A stretch of DNA of 64,000 nucleotides, taken from contig JAHIUD010000072.1 of NCBI GenBank assembly GCA_018817515.1, positions 1-64,000 of the forward strand. The letters are read 5' to 3'. Numbering within the stretch: the first letter of the stretch is position 1; every line of letters begins with the position of its first letter. The notes under the pieces were generated by a model. The model worked only from the letters and a program-made list of their open reading frames with translations, was not told the origin of the DNA and searched no databases. This DNA comes from Pseudomonadota bacterium (GTDB lineage Bacteria > Desulfobacterota > Desulfovibrionia > Desulfovibrionales > Desulfovibrionaceae). Of the stretch, positions 27,101 through 35,937 are shown in pieces. A program made the position numbers and the translations under genes.

Positions 27101-28378
27101 CTACCTCTCGTCGATGGACACGTAGTCGCGCAGGACCTGCCCGGTGTAGACCTGCCGGGGGCGGTGGATCTTGGTCGTTTCCAGGTGTTCCTCGTACCAG
27201 TGGGCGATCCAGCCGGGCATGCGCCCGATGGCGAACATCACCGGGAACATCTGCACCGGAATGTTCAGGGCCCGCAGAATGATGCCTGAGTAGAAGTCCA
27301 CGTTGGGGTACAGCTTGCGCTCCACAAAGTACGGATCGGCCAGGGCCAGCTGTTCCAACTCCATGGCGATGTCCATGAGCTCGTCGGGCTTGCCCAGCTT
27401 GAACAGCAGGTCGTGGGCCGCCTGCTTGAGGATCTTGGCGCGCGGGTCGAAGTTCTTGTAGATGCGGTGGCCAAAGCCCATGAGCCGGAACTTCTTCTGC
27501 TTGACCATCTCCAGCACCTCGCGCGGGGTGCTCTCGCCATCGCGGATCTGCTCGAGCATGGCCACAACGCCTGCGTTGGCGCCGCCGTGCAGACGCCCCC
27601 ACAACGCGCAGATGCCGGAGGAAACCGAGGCGAAAAGATTGGCCTGGGTGGAGCCCACCATGCGCACGGTGGAACAGGAGCAATTCTGCTCGTGGTCCGC
27701 ATGCAGGATGAGGAACAAGGAAAGCGCGCGCACGGCCTCTGGCGAGGGGTCAAAGGGCTTGTTCGGAATGGAGAACATCATGTGCAAGAAGTTTCGGCAA
27801 TACGAGAGGGCCGGATTCGGGTACATGAAGGGCAGGCCCATGCTCTTGCGGTAGCTGAAGGCGGCGATGGTGCGCACCTTGCTGATGATCTTCGAGGCCG
27901 CGAGGTAGAACTCGCCCCGGCTCTCGATCTCAAGCAGATCCGGGTGGTAGCAGCCGAGCGAGTTGATGATGGCCGAAAGCATGGCCATGGGGTGACCGTT
28001 GGGCGGGAAGCCCTCGAAATGGTGCCGCAGGTCCTCGTGCAGAAGCTCTTCTGCGCACAACCCGGCGGAGAAGCGCGAAAGTTTGTCGCGGGTGGGCAGC
28101 TCGCCGAAGATGAGCAGCCAGGCGGTTTCGGTGAAGGAACCGCGATCGGCGATCTGCTCAATGGGATAGCCGCGATAGCGCAAAATGCCCTTTTCGCCGT
28201 CCACAAAGGTGATGGAGCTCTTGCACGGGCCGGTGTTCACATAGCCGGGATCATAGGTGATGAACCCGCTGTCGGCGCGCAGGCGCGTGATGTCGATGGC
28301 CTTGTCGCCCAGGGTGCCCTCGACGATGGGGAGCTCATAGGTTTTTCCGTCGATGATCAGTTGCGCAGTCTTGGTCAT
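27101..28378 (-). CDS. gltA: Citrate synthase
   Basis: The 425-residue protein has the type I (hexameric) citrate synthase layout: an N-terminal small domain, GFPPNGHPMAMLSAIINSLG, FLILHADHEQNCSCSTVRMVGS (catalytic His), WGRLHGGANAGVVAMLEQI, LMGFGHRIYKNFDPRAKILK (catalytic His and Arg) and a C-terminal catalytic Asp region. It condenses acetyl-CoA and oxaloacetate. It stands alone, divergent from the ferredoxin gene, with a 263-base region between them that should carry both promoters, though none is clear enough to mark. Confidence 0.97.
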   Translation of the reverse strand: MTKTAQLIIDGKTYELPIVEGTLGDKAIDITRLRADSGFITYDPGYVNTGPCKSSITFVDGEKGILRYRGYPIEQIADRGSFTETAWLLIFGELPTRDKLSRFSAGLCAEELLHEDLRHHFEGFPPNGHPMAMLSAIINSLGCYHPDLLEIESRGEFYLAASKIISKVRTIAAFSYRKSMGLPFMYPNPALSYCRNFLHMMFSIPNKPFDPSPEAVRALSLFLILHADHEQNCSCSTVRMVGSTQANLFASVSSGICALWGRLHGGANAGVVAMLEQIRDGESTPREVLEMVKQKKFRLMGFGHRIYKNFDPRAKILKQAAHDLLFKLGKPDELMDIAMELEQLALADPYFVERKLYPNVDFYSGIILRALNIPVQMFPVMFAIGRMPGWIAHWYEEHLETTKIHRPRQVYTGQVLRDYVSIDER

Positions 28379-28641
28379 TGTCTTTACACTCTCTTCCTAT
28401 GCTGTGGCAGGGCGCCGACGATTCTTCGCGCCCCCCTCCGGGCAAAACCCGAAAATCCAATGAAGCGAGTACCCGGATTCGTACTGATTGTCCAGCGCCC
28501 GCAACACAGCTCGTTTACAATTATGTCACATTTCGGGAGATTTGAACTTTCCCTCGCCAACATACCCCCCGGGGGTTGCCTCCACAGAATTTCGGCTTAT
28601 ACTTGGCATGCGCCACAGCGCCATACCAAACCGGAGTGCCC

Positions 28642-29706
28642 GTGAAAAAGAACAAGCCGTCCAAACCAGATCTCTCGCGCCGAAACTTCCTGGCCAGCCT
28701 CGGCCTCGGCGGCCTCGGACTGTTGCTGCCGCAAACCGCCACAGCAGCCACAGCAGCCTCCAAGGACGAAGAACTTGTCACCCTGCACGACCTCAGCAAA
28801 TGCGTGGGCTGCGGGGCCTGCGTCGAGGCCTGCCGCGAGGCCAACGCGCACAAATTCCCCGAGCCCACACGGCCCTTCCCCAAAATGTACCCGTCAACGG
28901 TCAAGGTTGAGGACTGGTCCACCAAGCGCCAGGTCACCGACCGCCTGACACCCTACAACTGGCTCTACATCCAGTCCGCACGCGGGCAGTACCTGGGGCA
29001 GCGCTTCGAGGTCCACATCCCCCGGCGCTGCATGCATTGCCAGAACCCGCCCTGCGCCAACCTCTGCCCCTGGGGCGCGGCCGCGCGGGAAACAAACGGC
29101 GTGGTGCGCATCGACGACAAAATCTGTCTGGGCGGCGCCAAGTGCAAGACCGTGTGCCCCTGGAAAATTCCCATGCGCCAGACCGGCGTCGGCCTATACC
29201 TTGATATTCTGCCAAGTCTTGCGGGCAACGGCGTCATGTACAAGTGCGACCGCTGTTATGACCGCCTGGCCAAGGGCCAGAAACCGGCCTGCGTGGAGTC
29301 CTGCCCCTACGAGGTGCAGGAGATCGGCCCACGCGCGGAGATCGTCGCCAAGGCCCACGCCCTGGCCCGCAGCATGAACGGCTACATTTACGGCGAGACC
29401 GAAAACGGCGGCACCAACTCGCTCTATGTCTCGCCCGTGCCCTTTGACATCCTGGACGCCGCCATCACCACCGGCCCCGGCAAGCCGGACCTGGACAAGG
29501 CCCCGGACATGATGGCCGACGAGACGAACATGGCCTACGCCGCGTTGTTCGCGCCGGTGGCCGGCATTGTGGCCGGGGCCCTGCGCATCGGCTCGCGCCT
29601 GGCGAACGGGGACAAGGACGGCGGCAAGGGCGACGGCAAAGGCGCCCCCCCGACTGCCCCGCCAGACGCGGGCCAGCCAACCGACAGCAAGGAGCCCTGG
29701 TCATGA
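28642..29706 (+). CDS. Tat-exported four-cluster [4Fe-4S] ferredoxin-like subunit
   Basis: GTG at 28642, with GGAG upstream, starts a Tat signal (SRRNFLASLGLGG); the tracked TTG is upstream. The 354-residue product has four cysteine motifs: CVGCGACVEAC, CMHCQNPPCANLCPWG, CLGGAKCKTVCPW and CDRCYDRLAKGQKPACVESCP, as in HybA/FdnH/DmsB-type subunits with four clusters. It should be a periplasmic electron carrier. The C-terminus (AALFAPVAGIVAGALRIG) is hydrophobic and may anchor it, followed by a Gly/Lys/Pro-rich tail. The stop overlaps the next gene (ATGA). No catalytic subunit is adjacent on this strand. Confidence 0.9.
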   Translation: MKKNKPSKPDLSRRNFLASLGLGGLGLLLPQTATAATAASKDEELVTLHDLSKCVGCGACVEACREANAHKFPEPTRPFPKMYPSTVKVEDWSTKRQVTDRLTPYNWLYIQSARGQYLGQRFEVHIPRRCMHCQNPPCANLCPWGAAARETNGVVRIDDKICLGGAKCKTVCPWKIPMRQTGVGLYLDILPSLAGNGVMYKCDRCYDRLAKGQKPACVESCPYEVQEIGPRAEIVAKAHALARSMNGYIYGETENGGTNSLYVSPVPFDILDAAITTGPGKPDLDKAPDMMADETNMAYAALFAPVAGIVAGALRIGSRLANGDKDGGKGDGKGAPPTAPPDAGQPTDSKEPWS

Positions 29707-30158
29707 GCCGCCTCATCTCGCGCCGTCTGGCCTGGGTCTATATCCTGGTGGTCACGTTGCTGGCAGTAAGCGGCACGATGCAGATGCCCATCGCCAGCCG
29801 CTACCGCATCGTGGCCGTGCCCGGCCTGGGCTGGCTGGGCAACTTCTGGCTCACGCACAAGCTGCACTACCTCGGCGCCAGCCTGCTGCTTGTGCTGGTC
29901 GGCGATCTCGCCACCCGCTGGATGCTGGAATGGCGGCGCAGCCATGTCCTGACGCCCTTCGGCTTGACCCGGGCAGCGCTCGTGGCCGGGCTCATCCTCA
30001 CCGGGGCCGTGCGGGTGCTGAAGAACCTGCCCAACGTCTCCTTCTCGCCCGAGCCCATCATGCTCATCGACTGGACGCACCTGGCCCTGGCCTTTCTGCT
30101 CGGGCTGCTGGCCCTGGCCCGGCGCTGGACCAAGGCCTCGTACCTGCGCCCGCGCTGA
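29703..30158 (+). CDS. Cytochrome b-like integral membrane subunit
   Basis: The 151-residue protein has four predicted transmembrane helices (VYILVVTLLAVSG, LHYLGASLLLVLVGDLA, LVAGLILTGAVRVL, WTHLALAFLLGLLALA). Histidines at LTHKLHYLG and WTHLAL are placed at helix ends as in cytochrome b561/formate dehydrogenase gamma-type haem proteins. It overlaps the ferredoxin gene by four bases and is presumably its quinone-linked membrane partner. Exact family uncertain. Confidence 0.7.
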   Translation: MSRLISRRLAWVYILVVTLLAVSGTMQMPIASRYRIVAVPGLGWLGNFWLTHKLHYLGASLLLVLVGDLATRWMLEWRRSHVLTPFGLTRAALVAGLILTGAVRVLKNLPNVSFSPEPIMLIDWTHLALAFLLGLLALARRWTKASYLRPR

Positions 30159-30180
30159 CGGCAGCCAACATATAAACGCC

Positions 30181-30219
30181 AAAGGGGCCATGCCGGATTG
30201 TCGCGGCATGGCCCCTTTT
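30181..30219. terminator. Bidirectional terminator
   Basis: AAAGGGGCCATGCCG and CGGCATGGCCCCTTT form a perfect 15-bp stem with an 8-base loop and T/A runs on both sides. It serves the plus-strand ferredoxin operon and the minus-strand hydrogenase operon, which converge here. Confidence 0.9.
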
Positions 30220-30244
30220 GTTGGGCGGATGAGCCGGACCGGCC

Positions 30245-30505
30245 CTAGACCACGCGGTCCTGGACGATGCCAGCCTCTTCGGCGGCGGCAATGACGTCGC
30301 GCAGCACCTTGAGGGTCTCGCGGGCCTCCTCGGGGTGGAGCTTGCGAATGGCGAAGCCTGCGTGGATGATGAGGAAGTCGCCCAGGGCCACCTCTTCGTC
30401 AAGGATCATGAGCGAGGCGCTGACGGTGGTGTCGCCCTCGCCCACGCGGCAGGTGGCCACGTCGTCGGAAATTTCAATGATCTCAGCGGGGACTGCTAGG
30501 CACAT
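30245..30505 (-). CDS. hypC: Hydrogenase assembly chaperone HypC/HupF family
   Basis: The 86-residue protein starts MCLAVPAEIIEI, with the essential Cys2 that coordinates the Fe(CN)2CO precursor, and has the HypC beta-barrel pattern VSASLMILDEEVALGDFLIIHAGFAIRKLH. It delivers the iron moiety to the large subunit precursor. It overlaps the maturation protease gene by 10 bases and has AGGAGAG upstream. Other hyp genes (hypABDEF) are not in the window. Confidence 0.95.
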   Translation of the reverse strand: MCLAVPAEIIEISDDVATCRVGEGDTTVSASLMILDEEVALGDFLIIHAGFAIRKLHPEEARETLKVLRDVIAAAEEAGIVQDRVV

Positions 30506-31029
30506 GGTTCTCTCTCCTGTGTGATGGAGCTGGGATTGGCCTTCAGGCTATAGGAGCCCCCGGCCTTGACGACCTCTTCCAGCACAAAGCCGATGAGCGC
30601 TTCCTGGCGCTCTTTGGCGACGTCCGAGATACCCACATTCAGGGTGTGGTAGTCAAGCGGCTCCATGCCGATGATCACTGCCTCGGGCCTGGTGCCCACA
30701 ATCTCGCACATGATGAGCGTGTCCACAAGGTCCGTCTGGTGCATGGAGTCCTTGAAGGCCAGGCTCTTGCGCAGGTCCTCGCCGGTGAGGCGGTAGATGC
30801 TCCCGGCCGGGCCGTCGCCCAGAACCGCGTCGATGACGATGACCAGGTCGCAGTTCATCATGGGGTCCATGAGCCGGGTGCCCAGGGTGCCGCCGTCCAT
30901 GACGGTGACGTTGTCGGACAGCTCGTACCGGCTCATGATCTGGTCAGCGGCGCTGACGCCGATGCCCTCGTCGGTGAAAAGGATGTTGCCCACGCCAAGG
31001 ACCAGGATGCGTTTTTGAGAGTCTGTCAT
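30496..31029 (-). CDS. hynC: [NiFe] hydrogenase maturation endopeptidase (HybD/HynC type)
   Basis: The 177-residue protein has VLGVGNILFTDEGIGV, the nickel-sensing Glu/Asp pattern, VMDGGTLG and IVIDAVLGDGPAGSIYRL, as in HybD/HyaD proteases. It removes the C-terminal peptide of HynA after nickel insertion; HynA has a matching 15-residue extension after its DPCIACGVH motif. It lies downstream of a terminator-like hairpin and is coupled to hypC. Confidence 0.92.
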   Translation of the reverse strand: MTDSQKRILVLGVGNILFTDEGIGVSAADQIMSRYELSDNVTVMDGGTLGTRLMDPMMNCDLVIVIDAVLGDGPAGSIYRLTGEDLRKSLAFKDSMHQTDLVDTLIMCEIVGTRPEAVIIGMEPLDYHTLNVGISDVAKERQEALIGFVLEEVVKAGGSYSLKANPSSITQEREPCA

Positions 31030-31052
31030 GCGGCCTCTTTGCTCCGAGAGTG

Positions 31053-31093
31053 AAAAAGGGACGGGAACCCGGTCGCCCGGATTCCCGTCCCTT
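31053..31093 (-). terminator. Hairpin with T-run between hynA and the maturation genes
   Basis: On the minus strand AAGGGACGGGAA...TTCCCGTCCCTTTTT forms a long stem (with an inner CCGGG/CCCGG-type stem) followed by five T. It lies 18 bases after the hynA stop and before the protease gene, so it should reduce read-through into hynC-hypC or protect the hynBA mRNA. Confidence 0.8.
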
Positions 31094-31111
31094 ACAGGAT
31101 GCTCTTACGGT

Positions 31112-32791
31112 TTACAACACCTTGAAGCTGCTGGTCTTGCCGGTCTTGGCGTCGAGCACGTGCACGCCGCAGGCGATGCAGGGGTCGAAGCTGTGGACCG
31201 TGCGCAGGATCTCGACCGGACGATGCGGATCGAAGATCGGGGTGCCCATGAGGGCCTCTTCAACGGGACCCAGCTTGCCAGCGGCGCAGCGGGGGCCAAG
31301 GCTCCAGGTGGAGGGCACGACGAGCTGGAAGTTCTCGATCTTGCCCTTCTTGATCTTGATCCAGTGGGACAGAGCGCCGCGGGGGGCCTGCACGAAGCCA
31401 ACGCCTTCGGCCTCGTTGGGCATCTTCCACGGGGTGTACAGCTCGGTGTCGCCGCCCTTGACGTTGCCGACAAGCGCGTCGAGCCAAACCTGCATCTGGT
31501 TGGCGGTCACGAGGCACTCGATGCCGCGGGCAGCGGTGCGGCCCAGGGTCGAGAACAGCGCGGAGGCGTCAACCTTCAGGTAGTTCAGCACGAACTTGAC
31601 CGCGTCGACCGTGGGCTTGTGGCCCTTGGCAAAGGCGACCAGGACGGTGGCCAGGGGGCCGGTTTCGCAGGCTTCGCCGTTGTAGCGGGGGGCCTTCATC
31701 CAGGAGTAGCGGTCCTTGTCCTCGAGCTTGGTGTACTTGGGCTCGGTGACGCCGTTGTAAGGATGATGAGCCTTGTCGCCCACGTACCAGCTGTGCTTGA
31801 CGTGCTCTTCGATCTTCTTCTGGTCCATGGAGGCAACCTTGGCCAGGTCGCGCTTCATGATGACGCCGGGGGCGAAGAAGCGGGAATCCAGGTTGTACTC
31901 ATCAGTGGGGAATTCGCCGAAGCTGATGAAGTTGCTGGTGCCGCCAATGCCCGCCCAGTCTTTGTAGAAGCTGGCCACGGCGAGCAGGTCGGGGATGTAG
32001 AAGTCCTTGATGAAGGCGATGACTTCGTCGGTCAGGGCCTTGTACTCGGCGATGCGGTCGGGCTTCAGGGCATCGTAGTTGGTGACGCCGCCGACGACGG
32101 TGAACTGGGTGTGCGGGTTCTTGGCGCCGAAGATCGCCATGGCGCGGGCAGCCTTGACCTGCATGTGCAGGGCGTCAAGGTAGTGCTTCACGGCCATGAG
32201 ATCGGCCTCGGCGGGCAGGTAGTAGGCTTCGTTCTTCTTCTCGCCCAGGAAGTAGGCGTTGGTGAAGATGCCAAGCTTGCCGGAGTCGACCAGGGCCTTG
32301 ACCTTGGTCTGGACGGCCTTGAACTGGTCAGCGGTCTCCTTGCGGTTCGGGGAGAGGCTGTTGGACAGCGCGGCGGTCTTGACGGGGTCGGCCTGCAGGG
32401 CGTTGGCCACGTTGACCCAGTCAAGGGCGTGCAGGTGATAGAAGTGCACCAGGTGGTCGTGCAGATACTGCGAACCCATGACCAGGTTGCGCATGATGGT
32501 GGCGTTCTTCGGGATCTTCACCTTGACGGCGTTGTCGACCGCACGGGTGGAGCACAGGGCGTGCACGTAGGTGCAGACGCCGCAGGCGCGCTGGGTGAAG
32601 TGCTGGGCGTCGCGGGGATCGCGGCCCTTCAGGATGATTTCGAGGCCGCGAAACAGCTGCGAGCTGCTGCGGACATCGACGATTTTGCCGTTCTCGACGG
32701 TGGCGTCGATGCGCAGGTGGCCTTCAATACGAGTGACCGGGTCGACAACGACCGGGCCGGAGAAGTTGCTCTGGGGCGTTTTGGGCGCCAT
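31112..32791 (-). CDS. hynA: Periplasmic [NiFe] hydrogenase large subunit
   Basis: The 559-residue protein has the N-terminal ligand motif RACGVCTYVH (Cys70, Cys73) and the C-terminal DPCIACGVH (Cys538, Cys541, His544), which together bind the Ni-Fe centre. It lacks a signal peptide and would be exported with HynB by the Tat route. Fifteen residues follow His544 (VLDAKTGKTSSFKVL) and are expected to be cleaved. All four ligands are cysteine, so it is not the selenium form. AAGGAGG precedes the start. It catalyses H2 oxidation with periplasmic cytochrome c3 as the usual partner in Desulfovibrio. Confidence 0.97.
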   Translation of the reverse strand: MAPKTPQSNFSGPVVVDPVTRIEGHLRIDATVENGKIVDVRSSSQLFRGLEIILKGRDPRDAQHFTQRACGVCTYVHALCSTRAVDNAVKVKIPKNATIMRNLVMGSQYLHDHLVHFYHLHALDWVNVANALQADPVKTAALSNSLSPNRKETADQFKAVQTKVKALVDSGKLGIFTNAYFLGEKKNEAYYLPAEADLMAVKHYLDALHMQVKAARAMAIFGAKNPHTQFTVVGGVTNYDALKPDRIAEYKALTDEVIAFIKDFYIPDLLAVASFYKDWAGIGGTSNFISFGEFPTDEYNLDSRFFAPGVIMKRDLAKVASMDQKKIEEHVKHSWYVGDKAHHPYNGVTEPKYTKLEDKDRYSWMKAPRYNGEACETGPLATVLVAFAKGHKPTVDAVKFVLNYLKVDASALFSTLGRTAARGIECLVTANQMQVWLDALVGNVKGGDTELYTPWKMPNEAEGVGFVQAPRGALSHWIKIKKGKIENFQLVVPSTWSLGPRCAAGKLGPVEEALMGTPIFDPHRPVEILRTVHSFDPCIACGVHVLDAKTGKTSSFKVL

Positions 32792-32859
32792 ATCTAGATC
32801 CTCCTTAAATGATTAGGTGCAGCGAGAAGGCTGACAATTCCAAGAAATAACGACCGAGC

Positions 32860-33858
32860 CTATTTCTCCATCTCGTAGAACGGGCTCATCTTATCCCAGA
32901 AATTGGGCTCGCTGCAGCCGATGCAGGGGTGACCAGCCTGAACGGGCCAGTTCACGCCGACGCCCTTGTCCAGGGGATTGAACTTCTTGGTCGGGCAGTT
33001 GTTGTAAGTGGAGGGACCCTTGCAGCCGAGCTTGTACAGACACCAGCCCTTCTTGGCCTCGGGGGAGTCGAAGGACATGGCGAACTGCTCCTTCTCAAAG
33101 AAGGGCTGACGCTCGCACTGGTCGTGAACGGTGGCGCCGAAGAACACGGTGGGGCGCAGATCGCCATCCAACGCAGGCAGCGGGGCCTTCTTGGTCACGG
33201 TCATGATGGCCGCGACAACGGTGCCAACCAGGTTGTACGGGTTGGGCGGGCAGCCGGGAACGTTGATGACCAGGCTCTTGGGGAACACGGCCTTGACGCC
33301 CTTGGCGTCGGTCGGGTTCGGTTTGGCGGCCTGCACGCCGCCGTAAGCGGCGCAGGTGCCGTAGGCGATGGTGGCGAGGCAGTTCTTGCTGGTGATGGCC
33401 TTCTTGACCATCTCCAGCATGGTGACGCCGCCGACCTTGCCGTAGATACCGTTGTCCTTCATGGGAATGCCGCCCTCGATCACGAGGAGGTAGGGCTTCT
33501 TCATGGCGTCGTGCAGGGCCTTCTCAGCCATTTCGCCTGCGGCGGCCATGATGGTCTCCTGGTACTCCAGGGAGATGACATCAAGGATCAGGGTATCGAT
33601 GTAGGCGGTTTTGCCGTCGATGGAAGCCATGCGCAGGATGGATTCGGAGCAACCGGTGCACTCTGCGTTGTGCAGCCAGATGACCGACGGACGATTGTCA
33701 GCCGTCAGCGCAGCCGCGACCTCGGTGGCATAAGCCGGCCCCATGCCCATGGTCGCCGCGATGATGCCGCAGAATTTCATGAAGTCGCGACGAGAAACGC
33801 CACTCTCTTCAAGGCGTTTTTCGGCGTCGGCCAAGCCATGTCCTACGGAAATCTTCAT
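32860..33858 (-). CDS. hynB: Periplasmic [NiFe] hydrogenase small subunit
   Basis: The start at 33858 has CTGGAGG upstream; the tracked ORF begins 34 codons earlier in the promoter region. The 332-residue precursor has a Tat motif [10 protein letters not shown] (residues 22-31). Cluster ligands are visible: ECTGCSE (Cys67, Cys70), GTCAAYGG and GCPPNP for the proximal cluster, [10 protein letters not shown] and [11 protein letters not shown] for the distal cluster, and [11 protein letters not shown]...[13 protein letters not shown] for the medial cluster. There is no C-terminal membrane helix, so the enzyme is soluble and periplasmic. It is the first gene of the hydrogenase operon. Confidence 0.97.
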   Translation of the reverse strand: MKISVGHGLADAEKRLEESGVSRRDFMKFCGIIAATMGMGPAYATEVAAALTADNRPSVIWLHNAECTGCSESILRMASIDGKTAYIDTLILDVISLEYQETIMAAAGEMAEKALHDAMKKPYLLVIEGGIPMKDNGIYGKVGGVTMLEMVKKAITSKNCLATIAYGTCAAYGGVQAAKPNPTDAKGVKAVFPKSLVINVPGCPPNPYNLVGTVVAAIMTVTKKAPLPALDGDLRPTVFFGATVHDQCERQPFFEKEQFAMSFDSPEAKKGWCLYKLGCKGPSTYNNCPTKKFNPLDKGVGVNWPVQAGHPCIGCSEPNFWDKMSPFYEMEK

Positions 33859-34186
33859 ACAACACCTCCAGATTATAATGATACGTGACAGGAACGCCTT
33901 GTAAACTCTTGACAATATGACCGCGTGACACAAAAACTCTAACCGTGCCACACTTGCCATACGAATCTTGCAAGAATTAGCAAGCGAAACAGTAGGTTAG
34001 CTGTGGATGCAGATACACGGGTCCAAGGACAAAGGCAAGGGGGGACCGCAAAAAAATCACAACACTCTTGCTACCCAAAGATTTGGCACCTGAGTCATCT
34101 CGCTGTAATCACATAAGATCATATGATTGACATTGAAATATTGACCTGCCCCCCAAGCATCGGCGATAATCGGTCTGGAGGCCTTC
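33859..34186. other. Divergent intergenic region hynB / YkgJ
   Basis: About 330 bases, AT-richer than the genes, separate the hydrogenase operon (minus) from the YkgJ operon (plus). It contains a perfect palindrome ATCATATGAT (34118-34127) and a TATAAT on the minus strand too close to the hynB ribosome-binding site to be a convincing -10. No gene is seen. Confidence 0.6.
34141..34170 (+). promoter_or_regulatory. Possible promoter of the YkgJ operon
   Basis: TTGACC is followed by an 18-base spacer and GATAAT. The implied start point would fall at the ribosome-binding site, leaving almost no leader, so this is only tentative. Confidence 0.35.
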
Positions 34187-34981
34187 ATGACCACGCACAC
34201 GCCCCTGCCCCAGCGCAGGATGACCATTGCCCTGGCACGTCCGGGAGCTCCCGCCCTGGCTGTGCCCGTGCCGCTGCCCGCCGGACCGGCCAGCCTTGTC
34301 GACATCCTGCCCGCCGTGCGCGCCGTGACCGACGCCCTCCAGGACGAGGCCGCACGCACCCTGGCCGAAATGGGCCGCCCGATATCCTGTGGACGTGGCT
34401 GTGACACCTGCTGCAAGCATCTTGTGATGCTCGGCGAGGCCGAGGCCCTGGCCCTGCTGCGAACCCTGCGCGCCCTGCCGGACGAGCACCGGGAGCGCGT
34501 CACCGAGCGCTTCCGCGCCGGACTCGAGCGCCTGGAATCGGCCGGGCTCATGCCGGACCTTTACGCCGCGTTCACCCGTCAGCCCTACGACTCCCGCCGC
34601 CGGGGCGAGATGCAGACTGCGTACTGGGAGCTCGCCATCCCCTGCCCTTTCCTGGACGACGGGGCCTGCGGCATCTATGCCGAGCGCCCGCTCGTCTGCC
34701 GCCAGTACGCCATGACGACGCCGCCGGAAGCATGCAGGACGCCCTTCGGACCCGATGCGGCCCTGGTGAAGGTGCTGCCGCCCATTGACCTGGCCGGAGC
34801 TGCGGCGGCCTTCGACGGCCAATGGGTCCACGCCAGCCGCGTGCTGCCGCTGCTGCTGTGCCTGCTGCGCGAGGTGCCTCTGAGCCAGCGGCTCTTCCCG
34901 GTGCTGGAGCCGGAGCCCATGCTGGCGCGCTTTTTGGAATTCGCCTCGGAGCACTATGCCCGCAAGGCGCAACCTTCGTAA
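34187..34981 (+). CDS. YkgJ-family cysteine cluster protein
   Basis: The 264-residue protein has CGRGCDTCCKH near residue 69 and IPCPFLDDGACGIYAERPLVCRQYA near residue 148. This CxxxCxxCC...C...C...RPxxCR arrangement defines the YkgJ/Fe- or Zn-chelating cluster family. The function is not established; such proteins may bind Fe-S clusters or zinc. CTGGAGG precedes the ATG. It heads a likely operon with the thiamine-binding and iron-sulfur flavoprotein genes. Confidence 0.85.
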   Translation: MTTHTPLPQRRMTIALARPGAPALAVPVPLPAGPASLVDILPAVRAVTDALQDEAARTLAEMGRPISCGRGCDTCCKHLVMLGEAEALALLRTLRALPDEHRERVTERFRAGLERLESAGLMPDLYAAFTRQPYDSRRRGEMQTAYWELAIPCPFLDDGACGIYAERPLVCRQYAMTTPPEACRTPFGPDAALVKVLPPIDLAGAAAAFDGQWVHASRVLPLLLCLLREVPLSQRLFPVLEPEPMLARFLEFASEHYARKAQPS

Positions 34982-34997
34982 ATTATAAGGAGGGCGC

Positions 34998-35312
34998 ATG
35001 AGCGTCATCGTGGAACTCTCGCTCTTCCCCCTGGACCAAGGTCAAAGCGTGGGGGCCTATGTCGCCCGGGCCGTGGGGATAATCCGCGAAAGCGGGTTGG
35101 CCTGCCAGCTCACCCCCATGGGCACCTGCATCGAGGGCTCGTGGGATGAGGTCATGGCCGTGGTGGACCAATGCTTCAAGGACCTGGCGAAGGACTCGGA
35201 CCGCGTCTACCTGACCCTCAAGGCCGACTGGCGGCGCGACCGCAAGGACGGCATGCGTGACAAGACCCGCAGCGTGGAGCGCAGCCTGGCCAAGACTGAG
35301 GAGGAAGCGTGA
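34998..35312 (+). CDS. MTH1187-family thiamine-binding protein
   Basis: The 104-residue protein matches the MTH1187/YqgV fold family: SVIVELSLFPLDQGQSVGAYVARAV, CQLTPMGTCIEGSWDEVMAVVDQCF, SDRVYLTLKADWRRDR. Members bind thiamine or HMP-like ligands in a ferredoxin-like fold. AAGGAGG lies before the start, 17 bases after the YkgJ stop. It carries a charged C-terminal tail. Physiological role unknown. Confidence 0.85.
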   Translation: MSVIVELSLFPLDQGQSVGAYVARAVGIIRESGLACQLTPMGTCIEGSWDEVMAVVDQCFKDLAKDSDRVYLTLKADWRRDRKDGMRDKTRSVERSLAKTEEEA

Positions 35313-35325
35313 AGGAGGAGGGAGC

Positions 35326-35913
35326 ATGAAGGATGTCGTCTGCCTGCTGGGCAGCCCCAGACCCAAGGGCAACAGCGCGGTGATGGCCCAGGCCCTGTGC
35401 GAGGCCGCCGCAGGGACCGGGGCGCGGGTAACGACCTTTGCCCTGAACAAGCTGGAATACCGGGGCTGCCAGGGCTGCCTGGTTTGCAAGAAGGACGCCC
35501 AGGCCTGTGTGCTGGACGACGGCCTGACGCCCGTGCTGGAGGCCGTGCGCGCCTGCGACGTGCTGGTGCTTGCCACGCCGGTGTACTTTGGCGAGGTCAC
35601 GGCCCAGCTCAAAGGCTTCATCGACCGCACCTTCTCCTACCTCCACGCCGGCTACGCGCACCTGCCGCGCGGCCAGCGCTCGCGCCTCACCCCCGGCAAG
35701 ACGCTGGTCTTCGTCATCGCCCAGGGCCACCCCAGGGAGGACCTGTTCACCGACATCTTCCCGCGCTACGAGTACCTGCTGAACTGGCAGGGCTTCACCC
35801 AAAGCCACCTGCTGCGCGCGTGCAGCGTGTACCACCAGGGCGATGCCGCCGCCCGGCCGGAGGTGCTGGAAGAGGCGCGCACCCTGGGAAGGAAGCTGGC
35901 CGCGCCGGACTGA
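35326..35913 (+). CDS. Iron-sulfur flavoprotein-like NAD(P)H-dependent FMN reductase
   Basis: The start at 35326 has AAGGAGG upstream. The 195-residue protein has a flavodoxin fold with the phosphate-binding loop GSPRPKGNS, LVLATPVYFGEVTAQLKGFIDRTF, and a compact cysteine motif GCQGCLVCKKDAQAC (C-x2-C-x2-C-x6-C). That motif is typical of archaeal/anaerobe iron-sulfur flavoproteins, which carry FMN and one 4Fe-4S cluster and reduce oxygen species or unknown acceptors. It is the third gene of the YkgJ operon. Confidence 0.82.
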   Translation: MKDVVCLLGSPRPKGNSAVMAQALCEAAAGTGARVTTFALNKLEYRGCQGCLVCKKDAQACVLDDGLTPVLEAVRACDVLVLATPVYFGEVTAQLKGFIDRTFSYLHAGYAHLPRGQRSRLTPGKTLVFVIAQGHPREDLFTDIFPRYEYLLNWQGFTQSHLLRACSVYHQGDAAARPEVLEEARTLGRKLAAPD

Positions 35914-35937
35914 CGCTGCTGCGCCTCACCTGGTCGG

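Noticed and set aside
33932-33951. TGGCACG on the minus strand upstream of hynB, like a sigma54 -24 element
   Set aside because: The expected GC-containing -12 element at the right distance is missing (GAGTT instead of TTGCW).
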